In this document: piece after piece, positions 35,276 to 46,377 of the stretch
Position numbering within the stretch: position 1 is the stretch's first letter
Layout of the letters: the number at the start of each line of letters is the position of its first letter
Assembly: GCA_027579435.1 (NCBI GenBank)
Contig: JANBPK010000746.1
Location: forward strand, 1-64,000
Direction of reading: 5' to 3'
Length of the DNA stretch: 64,000 nucleotides
Source of the DNA: Candolleomyces eurysporus
Lineage: Eukaryota; Basidiomycota; Agaricomycetes; Agaricales; Psathyrellaceae
Position numbers and translations under genes: made by a program
The notes under the pieces: model-generated
Databases searched by the model: none
What the model was told of the DNA's origin: nothing
What the model saw: only the letters and a program-made list of their open reading frames with translations

Positions 35276-36868
35276 ATGTCATACAACTATCTCCCGCCTC
35301 CCGATACGACCAAATTTCCTTTCGCCCAACCCGAATTCGACCCTATAGCCATCCGAGAGGGCATAGAATTCGGCACTCTAGCCTTCGGACCCAACGACAT
35401 GTACAGCAAACCCTGGTATAACCACGAAGAACAGCGACAGGAATACTACAACAACGCCCCAAACGCCTACTATCCTCAGAAAGATCCAGCGAAACGTGGT
35501 TTGGTCACTCCGTACCAGAAGGGCTCCGCCATGTCCAATCTTCCTCCAGAGATCTGGATGGAGATCGCAAAGTCGAGCGGTCCTACAGCTGTCGGAGCTC
35601 CCGCACCGCTTTCTCAAGTATCTGGGCGCCTACGAGGGATTGTGCACAACATGCAGGAGTTGTACACAAACTTCACTGTCGAACCTCTGGGATCCAAGAG
35701 GAAGCTTCCAGATCGGAAACAGGTTCGCGAATGGGTCCAGAGATCCGGAAACAGGCCGCTGACTATCGCCTTCGCGGTGGACTGTGTTGATTGGGATGCA
35801 CCTCAAGGACTTCTTGATGTCATGAAGGAGCTAATGTGCTGTCTCTCCCGGTGGGAGCACGTCACTTTGTATGTTCCTTGGACGTATGGAATGTGCGAGT
35901 TGCTCAATAGGGCCGATGGACCGCCGACGATGCTGCGCTCCCTCAAGCTCGAGGGCCAAACGACATACCGGTCTCTCACTCCGTTCGCCTCCGCCTTGGT
36001 CCGATACGCTTCATGCATCACGGATTTTCATTGGGTGGATTCCTTTGGTCAAGAGTCGCGCAACGGACTGGGATTCACGACAGAACTTCCCATGAATTTT
36101 GGCAACCTCTCCAAATTGCACCTGGATAATCCCCTCGTTCTTCCCGACGTCTTTTCGGTTCTGTCACAGACACACAAACTCGTCAGCCTCGAGATCAATA
36201 ACCTTTCGATCGTCGAAACGGCTCCTTGGACAGCTCCCTCGACACGAATCTCCCTCCCAACGCTGGCCTCGATGAAACTCGTGGTTCATTTCGAATTGTT
36301 CGAAGCCCAGTCTCAAGTATCGCTCGTGGGGCCTCTGCTGAGCTACATCTACACCCCTGCTCTTCGACACGCGCATTTCGGATTCGACGAGAATTGGAAC
36401 CAAGACGCCTTCACCCGTTTCCTCCGGACCTCCAACTGCAAACTTCAGTCATTGGAGTTTGAAACCGTCTCAATTACCGAAATGGATTTGAGGGAGACTA
36501 TGCGGTCTTCGATGGTCCAGAGCTCTCTGCAGTCGCTCAGCATCAAGACTGGTGAGCAGCCGTGGTCACCGCTCTCGGAGAAGGCTGTTGAAAGGATGAC
36601 ACCGCCCTCTAAACCCTCCCCGTCGTCGGCGAACTGCTATGTCCCGGAGTTGCGCAAACTGTGTGTTAATCTACATACGATTCACCAGTTCAGCGGGCAG
36701 TTTGCGGAGATGGTGAAGAGNCGGGCGGCTTCTGGAATCTTGAAGGAGGTGGAGATTGTCGGAACGGGAGATCGGTCGAGGTTTTTCAGGCGGGTACCGC
36801 AAGACATCGAAATTATCGAGCAGCTTGGCAAGAAGACGAATTTGAAGGTCACGATCTTGACGAAATAA
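35276..36868 (+). CDS. F-box/LRR-type protein
   Basis: A single-exon protein of 530 residues. The N-terminus is Tyr/Asn-rich (PNAYYPQKDPAKRG). A degenerate F-box-like segment is MSNLPPEIWMEIAKSSGP, followed by LSQVSGRLRGIVHNMQELYT. The remainder holds spaced leucine-rich stretches (MLRSLKLEGQTTYRSLTPFA, LVSLEINNLSIVETAPW, CKLQSLEFETVSITEMDL) typical of agaric F-box proteins. The ATG directly follows a strong acceptor-like TTTTCAG, so an upstream exon is possible. One N at 36721 does not break the frame. Target unknown. Confidence 0.72.
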   Translation: MSYNYLPPPDTTKFPFAQPEFDPIAIREGIEFGTLAFGPNDMYSKPWYNHEEQRQEYYNNAPNAYYPQKDPAKRGLVTPYQKGSAMSNLPPEIWMEIAKSSGPTAVGAPAPLSQVSGRLRGIVHNMQELYTNFTVEPLGSKRKLPDRKQVREWVQRSGNRPLTIAFAVDCVDWDAPQGLLDVMKELMCCLSRWEHVTLYVPWTYGMCELLNRADGPPTMLRSLKLEGQTTYRSLTPFASALVRYASCITDFHWVDSFGQESRNGLGFTTELPMNFGNLSKLHLDNPLVLPDVFSVLSQTHKLVSLEINNLSIVETAPWTAPSTRISLPTLASMKLVVHFELFEAQSQVSLVGPLLSYIYTPALRHAHFGFDENWNQDAFTRFLRTSNCKLQSLEFETVSITEMDLRETMRSSMVQSSLQSLSIKTGEQPWSPLSEKAVERMTPPSKPSPSSANCYVPELRKLCVNLHTIHQFSGQFAEMVKXRAASGILKEVEIVGTGDRSRFFRRVPQDIEIIEQLGKKTNLKVTILTK

Positions 36869-37690
36869 CGAACGGACTTGGACACATACACACGCTCTCT
36901 TAACGAATGACTCCCTCTCCCGCATTAAATCAGACATGGTATAAATGGATTGGCATGACATTTGTATATTAACTATCATTCATCTTGGACTACGACAAGG
37001 ACTAACACGTATCTGTCGAGGACTCTTCTNTATCATGTACATAGGTAGATTGTATCAACACNAATAATACCCCCTTGCNAAGTGTGAATTCAGNTCTTCT
37101 CGTGGTCGATGCGNTTGATCCTGCCTGCTTCCGCTCCACCTTCTNTCCATTCGTNGCCTTCCTTCCGCGCTCTCGTGGAAACACTCATGTATGCTTCCTC
37201 CCTTCTCAATTGAAAGACTCCTTGCTTTTAGAATGTTTGAATTGCCAAGCAAGTTGTCGNTACGGTTCCNGGCAATATCGTAACATTCAATTAGTATGGC
37301 GGCAACCTTGTGAGCGTGTGCCTTAATGTTNNNCTGCANGTAGTCTAATTCTACTCTNGCAAGAGGAAAGTTTTAGTTGACGTTGTGCTTGTNGCNGGAC
37401 ATCGTGGNCTNTTTTTCACTAGACGTAAGAATGAAGGTTGGCAAGTCGACCTNGGCGCTTACCTATTTTGAGAAAGAGCGAGTNCGCCGGAATCATTTTG
37501 CAGGGACCCTTNCCGTTNNGTGNNCTGTAAACCTTGTCTACNCNANNANGAATTNGCCGGCGCCACCATCCAAGCAAGAAAAAGGGTCCAGAGCGNNCGC
37601 NNTCATCGTCATCNTCTGTAATACTCACTCCGTCGACGTGTANGTGNTCGACCTCGACCTCGACTNGTCCGGCGACGCCCAGCGCTCAGT
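36869..37690. other. Intergenic, low-quality sequence
   Basis: 3' flank of the F-box/LRR gene and 5' flank of the glycosyltransferase. Many N characters from 37030 on. No gene can be supported. Confidence 0.4.
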
Positions 37691-40118
37691 ATGCGGGCCA
37701 GGAGAGCCTTGCGATGCTTTAGGCTCAACAACCTCCTCATCCTCGCCTTTTTCGCNTGCCTCTTCGTATTTTGGAGGAATGGCTTCCGAGAACGCCGACC
37801 AGAAGAATTGGACCCGGACACTCGACCCTATCCAGACGCCTCTGCTACGACGAGCAGCGGGTGGTTCTCAAATCGTGATGAACGCGGGAGGAAGAANGGC
37901 GCGGAGGATACGAGGATCAGGGAGCACCCAATACCGAAGATGATGAAGGAGGCCGAAGAAAAGTTCAATGCCAAATTGGCACGTCAGAGCAAGACGCTGG
38001 AGGCCGCTGTTGCGGAGTATAGGCGAAGATACAAGAAACACCCTCCGAAAGGCTTTGACGAGTGGTGGGAGTTTGCNAAGAAGTTTGACTTCAAAATGGT
38101 CGATGAATTTGACATCCTGATGGAGGATATGGCACCGTTCTATGAGCTGCCTGGGGTTGAAGTGCGGAGAAGNGTATCTCAGGTACGTTGTCNACTTGTT
38201 TTGTTTTTCTTCAGGGAGTGTTGCGGTGATGTGCCAGCTGCTGGCCTCGTCACTCACTTNGCNTCTATGATGTCTCTGGCGCTTAGAGTTGACTCTCGTC
38301 TTTAGGTTGGCGAGCTTCCCTCAATAGACCTGGTNCGTGTCAACAAAGGAGTCGTCACTGTTCAGAACATGCAAAAAGGCTTCAAGGATTCTGAAACCAG
38401 CGCCAGAGCTCGGGGTTTCCGTTCGATGATGGGCCAATTCGTGAAACGCGTATGTGGCATCCGTATCCTTCAGGCGCTTCGTACTAATGCCTTTCTACAG
38501 CTACCAGACATGGACTTTCCTATCAACGCAAAGGCAGAGGGACGTGTCCTAATTCCCTGGGAGCACCAGCAGTATCCCAATCTCACAAAGCAGGATTCAT
38601 CAGGTCAGTCCTGCATCAATATCGTCGTCCGTTCAACGACCCCTCATACATTGATCCGTTTCACAGGTGGAGTCGAAGATATGCTTGAAGGCCCGTTCAA
38701 CCCAGATTGGGGCGCAGATGGCAACGTATGGGAAGCCTGGCGCCGAACCTGCCACCCCGAAAGCCCTTCTCGCCGCCTCTATTCGTCTCTACGCGATTCA
38801 TTCGTCACGCGCGCGTCAAATTATCTGCAGCGGTCAACCGTATCAGCTGGAGACGAGTTCAATTTCATGGAAGGCACTGCAGCAGATTTCGATTTCTGCA
38901 AGAATCCACATGCGCACTATTCTCAAGGCCATTTCTTCACGGATTGGAGGTCGATACCCGTGCTTTATCCCGTGTTTAGCCCGGCCAGAGCCAAAGGATT
39001 CATGGACGTCCGGATACCAAGTCATTACTACTACGGAAGCACCAAGGGATATACGTATGGATGGGACTTCGAGAAGAAGGTCTTGACGGCTGTCGACAAG
39101 ATGGAGAAGCCATGGGAGGAGAAGATTAACAAGATCTTTTGGAGAGGCGCTACGACGGGCGGCGGCAGTCATCCTCCTGGGTTCTCACCTCAATATCAAC
39201 GTCACAGGTGCGTTCTCTTCATTTTCCCTTTCAAATACCTCAGAGACAATCTAACCTTTCATCTCTTTCTACTTTGCGTTGGCAGATACCTACGAATGAC
39301 ATCCGACAGCTCCAACGACACCCGCGTCGTCACCTTCAACGACCCCCCAAACTCAACTTACTACACCTCAGTCGGAGTGCCAGTCTCGCAACTAAACGAA
39401 GATATCATGGACGCCGCCTTCGTGAAAGTGTCTGGGCTCTATCCTGGCGGTCTAAAAGCTCTAATGGACCAGCACCGGTTCGCCGATCCTGTCCCACTAG
39501 GCAAACACTGGTCCTACAAATACCTCGTCGATCTCGATGGTATGAGCTACAGCGGGCGGTTCCTATCGTTTTTGGCTAGCGATAGCGTTCCCATCAAAGC
39601 TACTGTCTACACAGAGTTCTATTCTGACTGGATTCAGCCTTGGTGAGTGGACACTTGTCGATCCGTGCTATTGGGATCCACGCGCTTCTTCNNNGAATTT
39701 GTGTTGCTCAAACGTTTTNCTTCTAGGCTGCATTTCATCCCGCTTTCGCCTAGCTACAAAGAGATCTACAANATCTTTGCGTACTTNTCGGGGCCGACGC
39801 AGAGCATGNTGGAGGCTGTTAATTCGACGCTTGCGCTCTTCTCTCCGGAAGAGAGGTACTCGGCGCAGGATGCGGAACTCAGGAAGATTGCAGAGGCGGG
39901 CAAGCAGTGGAAGAAGACAATTGGGCGGACGTTGGATATGGAAGGTGAGTNCNGTGTCTATCTCCCACCCTTCTAGAGGGCTCCTATAGGCGAATGGGCA
40001 CACGCTAATGCTTCTCNTGGTTGCAGTCTATGTGTATCGATTATGCTTGGAATGGGCTCGGCTTTGGGCGGATGACCGCAGCAAGATGGATTTCGTTTAT
40101 ATCACCAAAGCACCATAG
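37691..40118 (+). CDS. GT90 (CAP10-type) glycosyltransferase
   Basis: A type II membrane glycosyltransferase. The N-terminus MRARRALRCFRLNN is basic and is followed by a signal anchor (LLILAFFACLFVFW). A stem and helical region follow (KMMKEAEEKFNAKLARQSK). The catalytic GT90/CAP10 region shows EFNFMEGTAADFDFCKNPHA, RSIPVLYPVFSPARAKGFMD, KINKIFWRGATTGGGSHPPG, HWSYKYLVDLDGMSYSGRF and ASDSVPIKATVYTEFYSDWI. The final exons give WLHFIPLSPSYKEIYNIFAY and EWARLWADDRSKMDFVY. About seven introns are needed. In Cryptococcus, members of this family are xylosyltransferases; the sugar used here is unknown. It would act in the Golgi lumen. Confidence 0.87.
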
Positions 40119-40702
40119 TACGAGTGCTTGTTTAATCCTCATTGAGCTGAGTGGGGTCGTCGTTCACTATCCTGAAGGAGGANNNCGAATTTTGGGGTAT
40201 TGATGCTTGGGCAATTGGTGCTAAACTATAATACTTATTACAGCNACCCATAGACCTATTANTTGTATTTTATTATTGCTGTCGAAGANCATCCTCATGT
40301 TGTGCTATCATCACCAGTCGCATGTTATTACTTACAACTTGTTGTTTGCCCCAATGGACTGTAGAGTAGCGTAGAAAAGACGTGANCTGGTCAAGGATTG
40401 GCGGGCTGTCGTGATTGTTTGCCAAACTCNAACTCATTCCAGAGNCAACAGAAAGGTGGGCGNGAGGCAACCTTNATANNTTCAGTGNTCACCACCGCCG
40501 GTCCAAGGGATGCGGTATTGGACTCGAGNAGTGAAATTNCTAGCACCAGCGCTATTATATTGTATANGGTACTGCGTGGCCACTAGTAGTATCCTCCANT
40601 ANAGCAATATCCGGGATGACCATGTGCAACACTTGACGAAAGTAAATCGANGTTGAACAGCTCCAAGAAAGAANAAGTAAACGCACCTGGAGTCNATACG
40701 TC
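40119..40702. other. Intergenic, low-quality sequence
   Basis: Convergent 3' flanks of the glycosyltransferase and OST4 genes, with many N characters. No gene is seen. Confidence 0.4.
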
Positions 40703-40834
40703 CTACTGCTCCTCTTTGTAGTCTTTTGAGAATGTCTCTGCGTTCACAGAGATGATGTGGTAACCGACGGCAGTGACCATGGAAAGCACGCCCAGCGCGT
40801 TTGCCAGGCTATATAGTGTCTGGTGGGACATCAT
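40703..40834 (-). CDS. OST4: Oligosaccharyltransferase subunit OST4
   Basis: A tiny single-exon protein of 43 residues. The block LYSLANALGVLSMVTAVGYH then IISVN fits the OST4 signature (L..LAN.LGV......YH...VN), a single membrane helix that stabilises the catalytic subunit of the N-glycan oligosaccharyltransferase in the ER. The C-terminus KDYKEEQ is a short charged tail. Two adjacent ATGs exist (40834, 40831); either gives the same domain. It is divergent from QCR8, with 302 bases between starts. Small size is normal for this family. Confidence 0.78.
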   Translation of the reverse strand: MMSHQTLYSLANALGVLSMVTAVGYHIISVNAETFSKDYKEEQ

Positions 40835-41136
40835 GGTGAGATAAGGCCTAAAGTAAAAGCAGAANACCAGGTCAGAGCTTGTGTCGCCTTCGAATATGTC
40901 AGAAAACCTACTACAAATGTAGTGCACAAAGGCAAACGTGTTCGTCGTTGAAGCGAAAGCGGTAATCGTGGCCCCTTTCGGTCACTGACGTTTGTTTGTT
41001 CTTTTGTTTGGCCGACCACGGACAGGAACGGATTCGCTTTGCCGGCGTTGTGCACGCTGTTTACCGCTCCTCCCAACCCAAAAACTCTTCCGCTCATTCT
41101 TGCTTGTAGTGGTCGTATTCCCTTGCTGTATCCATC
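40835..41136. promoter_or_regulatory. Divergent promoter, OST4 / QCR8
   Basis: 302 bases between the start codons of two housekeeping genes on opposite strands. No gene inside, so it should carry both promoters. Confidence 0.5.
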
Positions 41137-41724
41137 ATGAGGCCAACAATTGCGCGATTCAGTGACATGCCTGGACGTGAGTAACGCCCCGCTCATCATA
41201 GCAACCTTTGAACTGAAATTTTGTTGTCGCCTCCGCCAGCCAAGGTCTACGTGAGTTAGCCAGCAATACGTTGTGGAATTGGGAAGACGGGTTACTGAAT
41301 GGTGCTGCTTCGATTTTGCTTTTAGAACCTCTGGTGGGGTGACAAGACCGGTGTCCCACAGAAGGGTCTCATCACATACAGTGCGTATTGCAGAACCTCT
41401 CGCCATTTACCCGTGTCACTCATTCTCTCGTGTTTGGTGACCGGCAGCCCTCTCGCCATACCAGTCCAAGGCTATGCCTAAATGGTTCTCGTCGTACCTC
41501 TTCAACGGCGTCCGCCGTCTGTCGGGAGAGTTCCTCTTCTTCGCTATTCCTTTCGCTGTTGGTGCGTCTTGCGGTTTACCTCCCGGTTGCAGAACAAGAG
41601 TCTCACTCACGGTGGAATTGTGTTCTGGGCTAATTCAGGCTACGGTACCTACTCGTGGGCCAAGGGCTACGACGCCTACCTCAACAGCAAGGAGGGACAC
41701 CTCGCACATGCCGAGGAACATTAG
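41137..41724 (+). CDS. QCR8: Cytochrome bc1 complex subunit 8
   Basis: A subunit of mitochondrial complex III, in the inner membrane. Five exons: 41137-41176, 41240-41250, 41326-41380, 41448-41561 and 41639-41724, giving 101 residues with all phases consistent. Exon 2 is only 11 nt. The product reads MRPTIARFSDMPGPKVYNLW, then WGDKGV-like WGDKTGVPQKGLITYTLSPY, then a membrane segment around LSGEFLFFAIPFAVGYGTYS and a tail WAKGYDAYLNSKEGHLAHAE. Length, the N-terminal ARFSDMPGPKVY and the C-terminal W..GY...LNSKEG match fungal QCR8. Confidence 0.88.
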
Positions 41725-42303
41725 AGCAACCAGTTTATCTCTTAGATGCCTATCCTCAGTACTCTGCCACGCATACCAATCATATAATCCATCACATCAA
41801 GGATATTTGGAGTCTCTTCCCTATTTCACGCGACGCCATCCGGGACGAAAGGATTGGTGAAGGCGNAACGTTCCTTACGCCNAGATATNTGCAGCGTCAA
41901 GCTTCGAGTGAGCAGTGNGCGCCCACCGTGTGCNGAATACAGGCTNCCGCCTCTCCTNGAGGTGTTCNNGAGGTGTTATCNGNTTTNCTTTNCAAAGTCC
42001 TTCANGGNGAAGATGNNAGACGAGTGNCTGCTTNTAAACTACCACAAACCTTGAAATAAAGACAAGTCATCAGGCAGGCCTCNTTCTNGANGCTTGGNGA
42101 GATAGTCAGCCGTGTTGGAAACAATNGTNTCTCTTCCANNTATTTTNCGCCTCCATGGTTTACGTGCTCCTTGAAAGNGCCNNACTATTTGTGCGACGCG
42201 ACGCTCAGGCAGGCNANAGTAGAGTGNTCACGTGAGNNTACCCCGCCAGCTGAGCAAAATNCAAAACTNTTGCGTTGACCNTGCCANNTANNCACANNTA
42301 NTT
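41725..42303. other. Intergenic, low-quality sequence
   Basis: 3' flank of QCR8 and 5' flank of the U6 gene, with very many N characters. The U6 promoter must lie at its right end but cannot be read reliably. Confidence 0.4.
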
Positions 42304-42327
42304 GTCCCCTTCGGGGTGACATACGAA

Positions 42328-42358
<31 letters not shown>

Positions 42359-42423
42359 GGCCCCTGCACAAGGATGACACGCTTTCCCGGAGTGGTAGAC
42401 CTACGGGTCTCAATATTTATTTT
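42304..42423 (+). ncRNA. U6 spliceosomal snRNA
   Basis: The catalytic snRNA of the spliceosome. The 5' stem-loop GTCCCCTTCGGGGTGAC is followed by AAATTGGAACGATACAGAGA, including the ACAGAGA box that pairs with the 5' splice site. Then come AGATTAGCATGGCCCCTGCA with the AGC triad, and AAGGATGACACGC, the intramolecular stem-loop. The 3' part pairs GTAGACC with GGGTCTC. A T-rich stretch from about 42417 (TTTATTTTGTTTTT) fits a Pol III terminator. No intron interrupts the core, although introns occur in U6 of some fungi. The flanks are full of N characters, but the core is clean. Confidence 0.95.
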
Positions 42424-43318
42424 GTTTTTCTTCTTTNCACATCTCACTTTCCACGGCTANCGAAGTCGTTTTGGCCTCTCCTCTGAGCGCAANGCTCGTC
42501 GTTCTCCGCTTACTGTGGACTTGGGNTCTCCTTGCGNTTCAATGTTCAGAGTTTCTCCTTTGCCCAAGGCTTTNCNGATTTGTGTCGACAAACNTNNAGC
42601 AAGTGNCANGTTACTCGCGCTATNCTGAGGTTTCTCCANNNTNNTNCGACGCCGTCTAACNACCGATTNTGGGCTNCAGAAANNNTGNATNANNNANGAC
42701 GNNNNNNCANNGANTCTCANCNNCTNCTNNTTGCTGTCAANTTTCTTNTNCAGCNNNAGGCTTNNTNNCGNNNNANNTCGACTNTGACAATTNCNTCTGA
42801 GTGCGACCNTTGTNNCNTTNTCNNNCNTTGNTTCAAAGGATATGATGGGCNNAATATACCNGNCGANGACAAGANCCTCNTTANAGTGTNCTNCNANGTC
42901 CNCGTCTNGGACTTGAAGNCCTNGNNGAACNGCGCATGCCNNGGCATNCTCTGGCCNGGGNGNAGCAANTANNTGGGAAAGCCTTCCTACNCCAGCCTCA
43001 AAAACTCGANNATTGTCNAGNCCNCATTCTGACNNANTCTGNGCNCCNGGGCTACGTTACCCAGACGTTTCGGACCTTACTTGTGCTTTGAATTGGTACT
43101 GNNANTGNNGNCCAGCNGTAAAAAGCTGTAAAAANGTAGTCTCGTCCATGCTTATACTACAACNGCTGCGCAGCATAATAGTGTTCTCGAGGCAGTACGA
43201 TATGTNCGTATGCAATTNTATNCTTCTGCCAAATCCGACCTTCNNTNTCNNGGGATTATAAAACGAAAGCGAGACTCACCTGCTAGCGGTCCATTGGCAC
43301 AACTCAGCTACACAACTA
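42424..43318. other. Unreadable and intergenic
   Basis: 42580-43060 is mostly ambiguous. Frames through it are made of unknown residues and are not evidence of a gene. The stretch ends at the promoter side of the DUF6593 gene. Confidence 0.4.
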
Positions 43319-44070
43319 TGTCTTCCGACAACACCCCATCTGGCCACCTTGTCCTGATTCTCGAACCAGATAATCCCTGCAATACTGTCATNACCGACCG
43401 NGATACTGGCAAGGTATATTACCGTGTCTGGACGGAGCATTCGGAAGAGAAACAGGAATCTGTGACGAAGGTCACGAATGCNGAGGGCAAGCCAGTTGCC
43501 CANTGGGTCTGGAGAAACGTCCGCTCNGACATNCTCACTTTCGAAGGCGGAAAATCCATGTCTGCGAGCGCGTGGCTCAGTAAGAGCATGGTGCCGTTCA
43601 AAGAGTACGNATTTTTCTTTACGCTCGTATCCGTATGGANGATNATTCGAATACTGANACTATTCGGCGTAGCTCGGTTACNTTCAAGGATTTGCAGGGA
43701 AGAGGGTTCAAGTGGAAGGGCAACGCACCTGGCCTGAGTCTTCAAGTAATGGTGTTTCNNTTGCGAANCATNCACTGAAAATACTGACAANATTNNTCNT
43801 CTANAGCTGTGGTCGAAGAACGATAAAGAGCATCCNGCTATCACTTACAAGAAATGCTACAGCTACAAAGACCACAAGTTCAACCCCCCAAAACAGGTTT
43901 ATGACCCAGCTACCTTGACTGTCTCCCCGATGGGACAGGAGATTATGGACATGGCNATNGTTTCGTTCTGCCTNCTGGAGAAGGATAACAGGATCCGTGG
44001 CAATAGCAGCACAACCATGGCTGCATCATTGGCNATTCCACACACCATCCATCAGATTAAGGTTGATTAA
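43319..44070 (+). CDS. DUF6593 family protein
   Basis: A soluble protein of the DUF6593 type, common in agarics. The first exon from ATG 43319 reads MSSDNTPSGHLVLILEPDNP, then DTGKVYYRVWTEHSEEKQES, VTKVTNAEGKPVAHWVWRN-like sequence, SDILTFEGGKSMSASAWLSK and SMVPFKE. Further exons give WKGNAPGLSLQ, LWSKNDKEHPAITYKKCYSY, KDHKFNPPKQVYDPATLTVS and the closing PMGQEIMDMA followed by FCLLEKDNR. The late block LTVSPMGQEIMDM, a hydrophobic strand, then a charged stop matches this domain. N characters blur the second exon. Molecular function unknown. Confidence 0.72.
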
Positions 44071-44642
44071 ACCCTCCGTTCATGGCGGTTCACGGATCCC
44101 TATATCAATGCTGAAATGTAACATGTAGAGTAACACTCCGTAATAGCACTGCAATTCTCGTTTCAAATTTCGTAGCAGTCGAGGCCAAGTGGGTATAAAG
44201 ATATATTGAATCGCTGGTAAACAAAAGTATCAATTCGCTTTGAGGACAATTTGACCGACAACGGNGTTGTCAATCCAGCGGGCACACGGTCGATACAAAA
44301 CATGTTGGTAAAGAAACACAGGAAGCCTGGGCACAAGGAAACGGTAGACGAGACTGAAAATTGGTCCACTGAACAGACTGGGAGGGTCACATTACCCTTG
44401 AGTTGACGACTCTCAAGAAACAAATAGTTTGCGATCCCGTACCCAACAAGGCTATCAGGAATACGTGCGGAAACGTACCTGTGGCCAAGGCGCAAACNTA
44501 CGTTCACAATGAGTCGGGAAGACCTNGGCAGGACAGGAAAGAGAACGAGTGCCNNAGCTCCAGTCNANNNGGCAGAAATATTCTGACAAGANATCNACGG
44601 CGAAGCCAAACGTTCGACAACATCGCGTTCGGAAAGAGGGAA
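44071..44642. other. Intergenic
   Basis: Convergent 3' flanks of the DUF6593 and UPF3 genes. No gene is seen. Confidence 0.45.
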
Positions 44643-46377
44643 TTAACCTCCCCTTGCAGGTGGACCTCCTCTCCCTCCCCTCCCCCTGCCTCTCGGGCGA
44701 CCGCCTCGTCCTCTTTCGGAAGGAGCTCCACCAAGTCCAGCAGGCGGCACTATGACGCCAGGTTGAGCAGCAGGAGCGTTGGCGGGGGTTCCACCAATGC
44801 TATCAGAGCGCTGAGCGGCCGCGGGTACCTTGACATTCGAGGGACCACCAGGTGGACCGCCACGTCGGTTACGATGGCGTTGGGGAGACGATGGAGATTG
44901 CGCGGACGAGGAAGGCTGAGTATCTTTCGCCTCTTTGCCTCCTGCCGCAGCAGATGAGGCTGCCTGACTTGACTCAGCCTTGGTGGAGGCCACATCGGCA
45001 GTGGCGGCGGTTTCTTTCGCTCTCTCCTTTTCTTTCTCCTTTCGTGCCCGTGCTGACGCACCGACTCCTGCAAGGGCAACTTCGAGGTGTCGTCCGAGGA
45101 CAGCTCGAACCCTTCGCTGAGGAGCGGGCGCATCAGCCTGAGAAGAGGCAGCACTGGCCGACGCAACAGCTGGAGCAGTGGCTGGCGCAGGTTGGGAAGG
45201 AGGTTTAGCAGCCAAAATGACTGGGGTAGGTGCAGGGGGAGCAGCGTGTTTTGCTTGCTTTTGGTGTTGTCGAGATTGCTTGGTGGGACCTCCTGCCACG
45301 GTATGGGCGGCAGGCTGTTTCGGCTCAGGGGCGGCCTTAGCAGCTGCAGCTTTCTGCGCCTGGGCGGCCTCCTTTGCCTCCCGAGCTGCCGCTTTCTTTG
45401 CTTTCTTGCTGGTCGGCGCTGCAGCCTCCCCGCCCTTCTGGGGTTGATTGGCGCTCGGCGGAGCGGGAGCTGCTACTTTCTTCTTCTCGTCCTTTCGGTT
45501 GGGGTTTGTGGTTATGGCTACTATTGTTGCTTGATCCTTGTAATGAGCATGATTGCGAAGGATCGCTTCCTTGTCCTTCTGAGCAGACTTCTCAGCCTTC
45601 AAGGCCTCCAGGAGAGGTGTAGTCTTGGGAGGAGAAGGGGGACGTGTAGAAGCAACTGTAGAACAACGTCAGATGACAAATATTGACTTTATCCGATCCA
45701 CTGACTGAGCGATTCAATCGTAACAGCTTCTGTTGTCGGGGCCTTGAGCGATTCGACGAACGAGATGTAGTCCTCATCTTTCGAGAAGTTAGTCTTGGCC
45801 TCTGGCCCGAAGTTAAGAAACGTACCTTTCTCGATGGTATTATTCTTACTGTCTTGCTTGCGCTTCTCTGAGGGAACCTTCTGGTGCGGGGCATATTCAA
45901 CGATGGCATATGACTCGTTGCCTGAGGCAGTGACGCTGAATCTTGCGTTCCTGAGGAGGCAAAAGGGAGTTGGACCAACCTGCTTTGTCTTTGAAGAGGT
46001 GTCCGTCGAATTCGCGACTGAATTGCATCAGCAATTCCTCATTCTTGAAGGCGATATAAGCGCGAGAAGGGATATTCTCCTTGTTCAGCCTGCGGGTTCA
46101 AGACCGTTAGACAGGGTTCATTCTGATTATATAGACAGACAGCTGACCGCTTCTTGAACTTTCCACCGTAATAAATCTTCCATGTTGTTGTGTCATCTGT
46201 TACCCAGCGCTGGACTGTTTGCCAGAATATCTCTTCAGGTAGGTTCGGTGGGAGTCTCCGCACAACAGTCTTCAGCCTCTCCGTAGTTTGCTGCTGAGCG
46301 GCCTTTTCCCTGCGGTCCTTCTCCTTCTCCTTCTTTGACTTCGCGGGCGATTGCGTTACGGTCGCTGTGGTCGACAT
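44643..46377 (-). CDS. UPF3: UPF3 nonsense-mediated decay factor
   Basis: An adaptor in nonsense-mediated mRNA decay. The N-terminus is charged (KSKKEKEKDRREKAAQQQ), then the Smg4/UPF3 RNP-like domain starts: TERLKTVVRRLPPNLPEEIF, WQTVQRWV. Over introns it continues ENIPSRAYIAFKNEELL, MQFSREFDGHLFKDKAGN, and SYAIVEYAPHQKVPSEKRKQ. The C-terminal exon (44643-45650) is long, Ala/Lys/Pro-rich and ends in RGG repeats (GRGRGGRGGPPARGG). The start ATG at 46377 gives a typical leader. Several long frames on the + strand opposite this exon are shadows of its composition. Confidence 0.9.

Noticed and set aside
42532..43032. Long frames in the N-rich stretch
   Set aside because: Most residues are unknown because stops cannot be seen through N; they are artefacts.
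44852..45686. Long + strand frames opposite UPF3
   Set aside because: They arise from the high GC, Ala/Lys-rich composition of the UPF3 C-terminal exon on the other strand.
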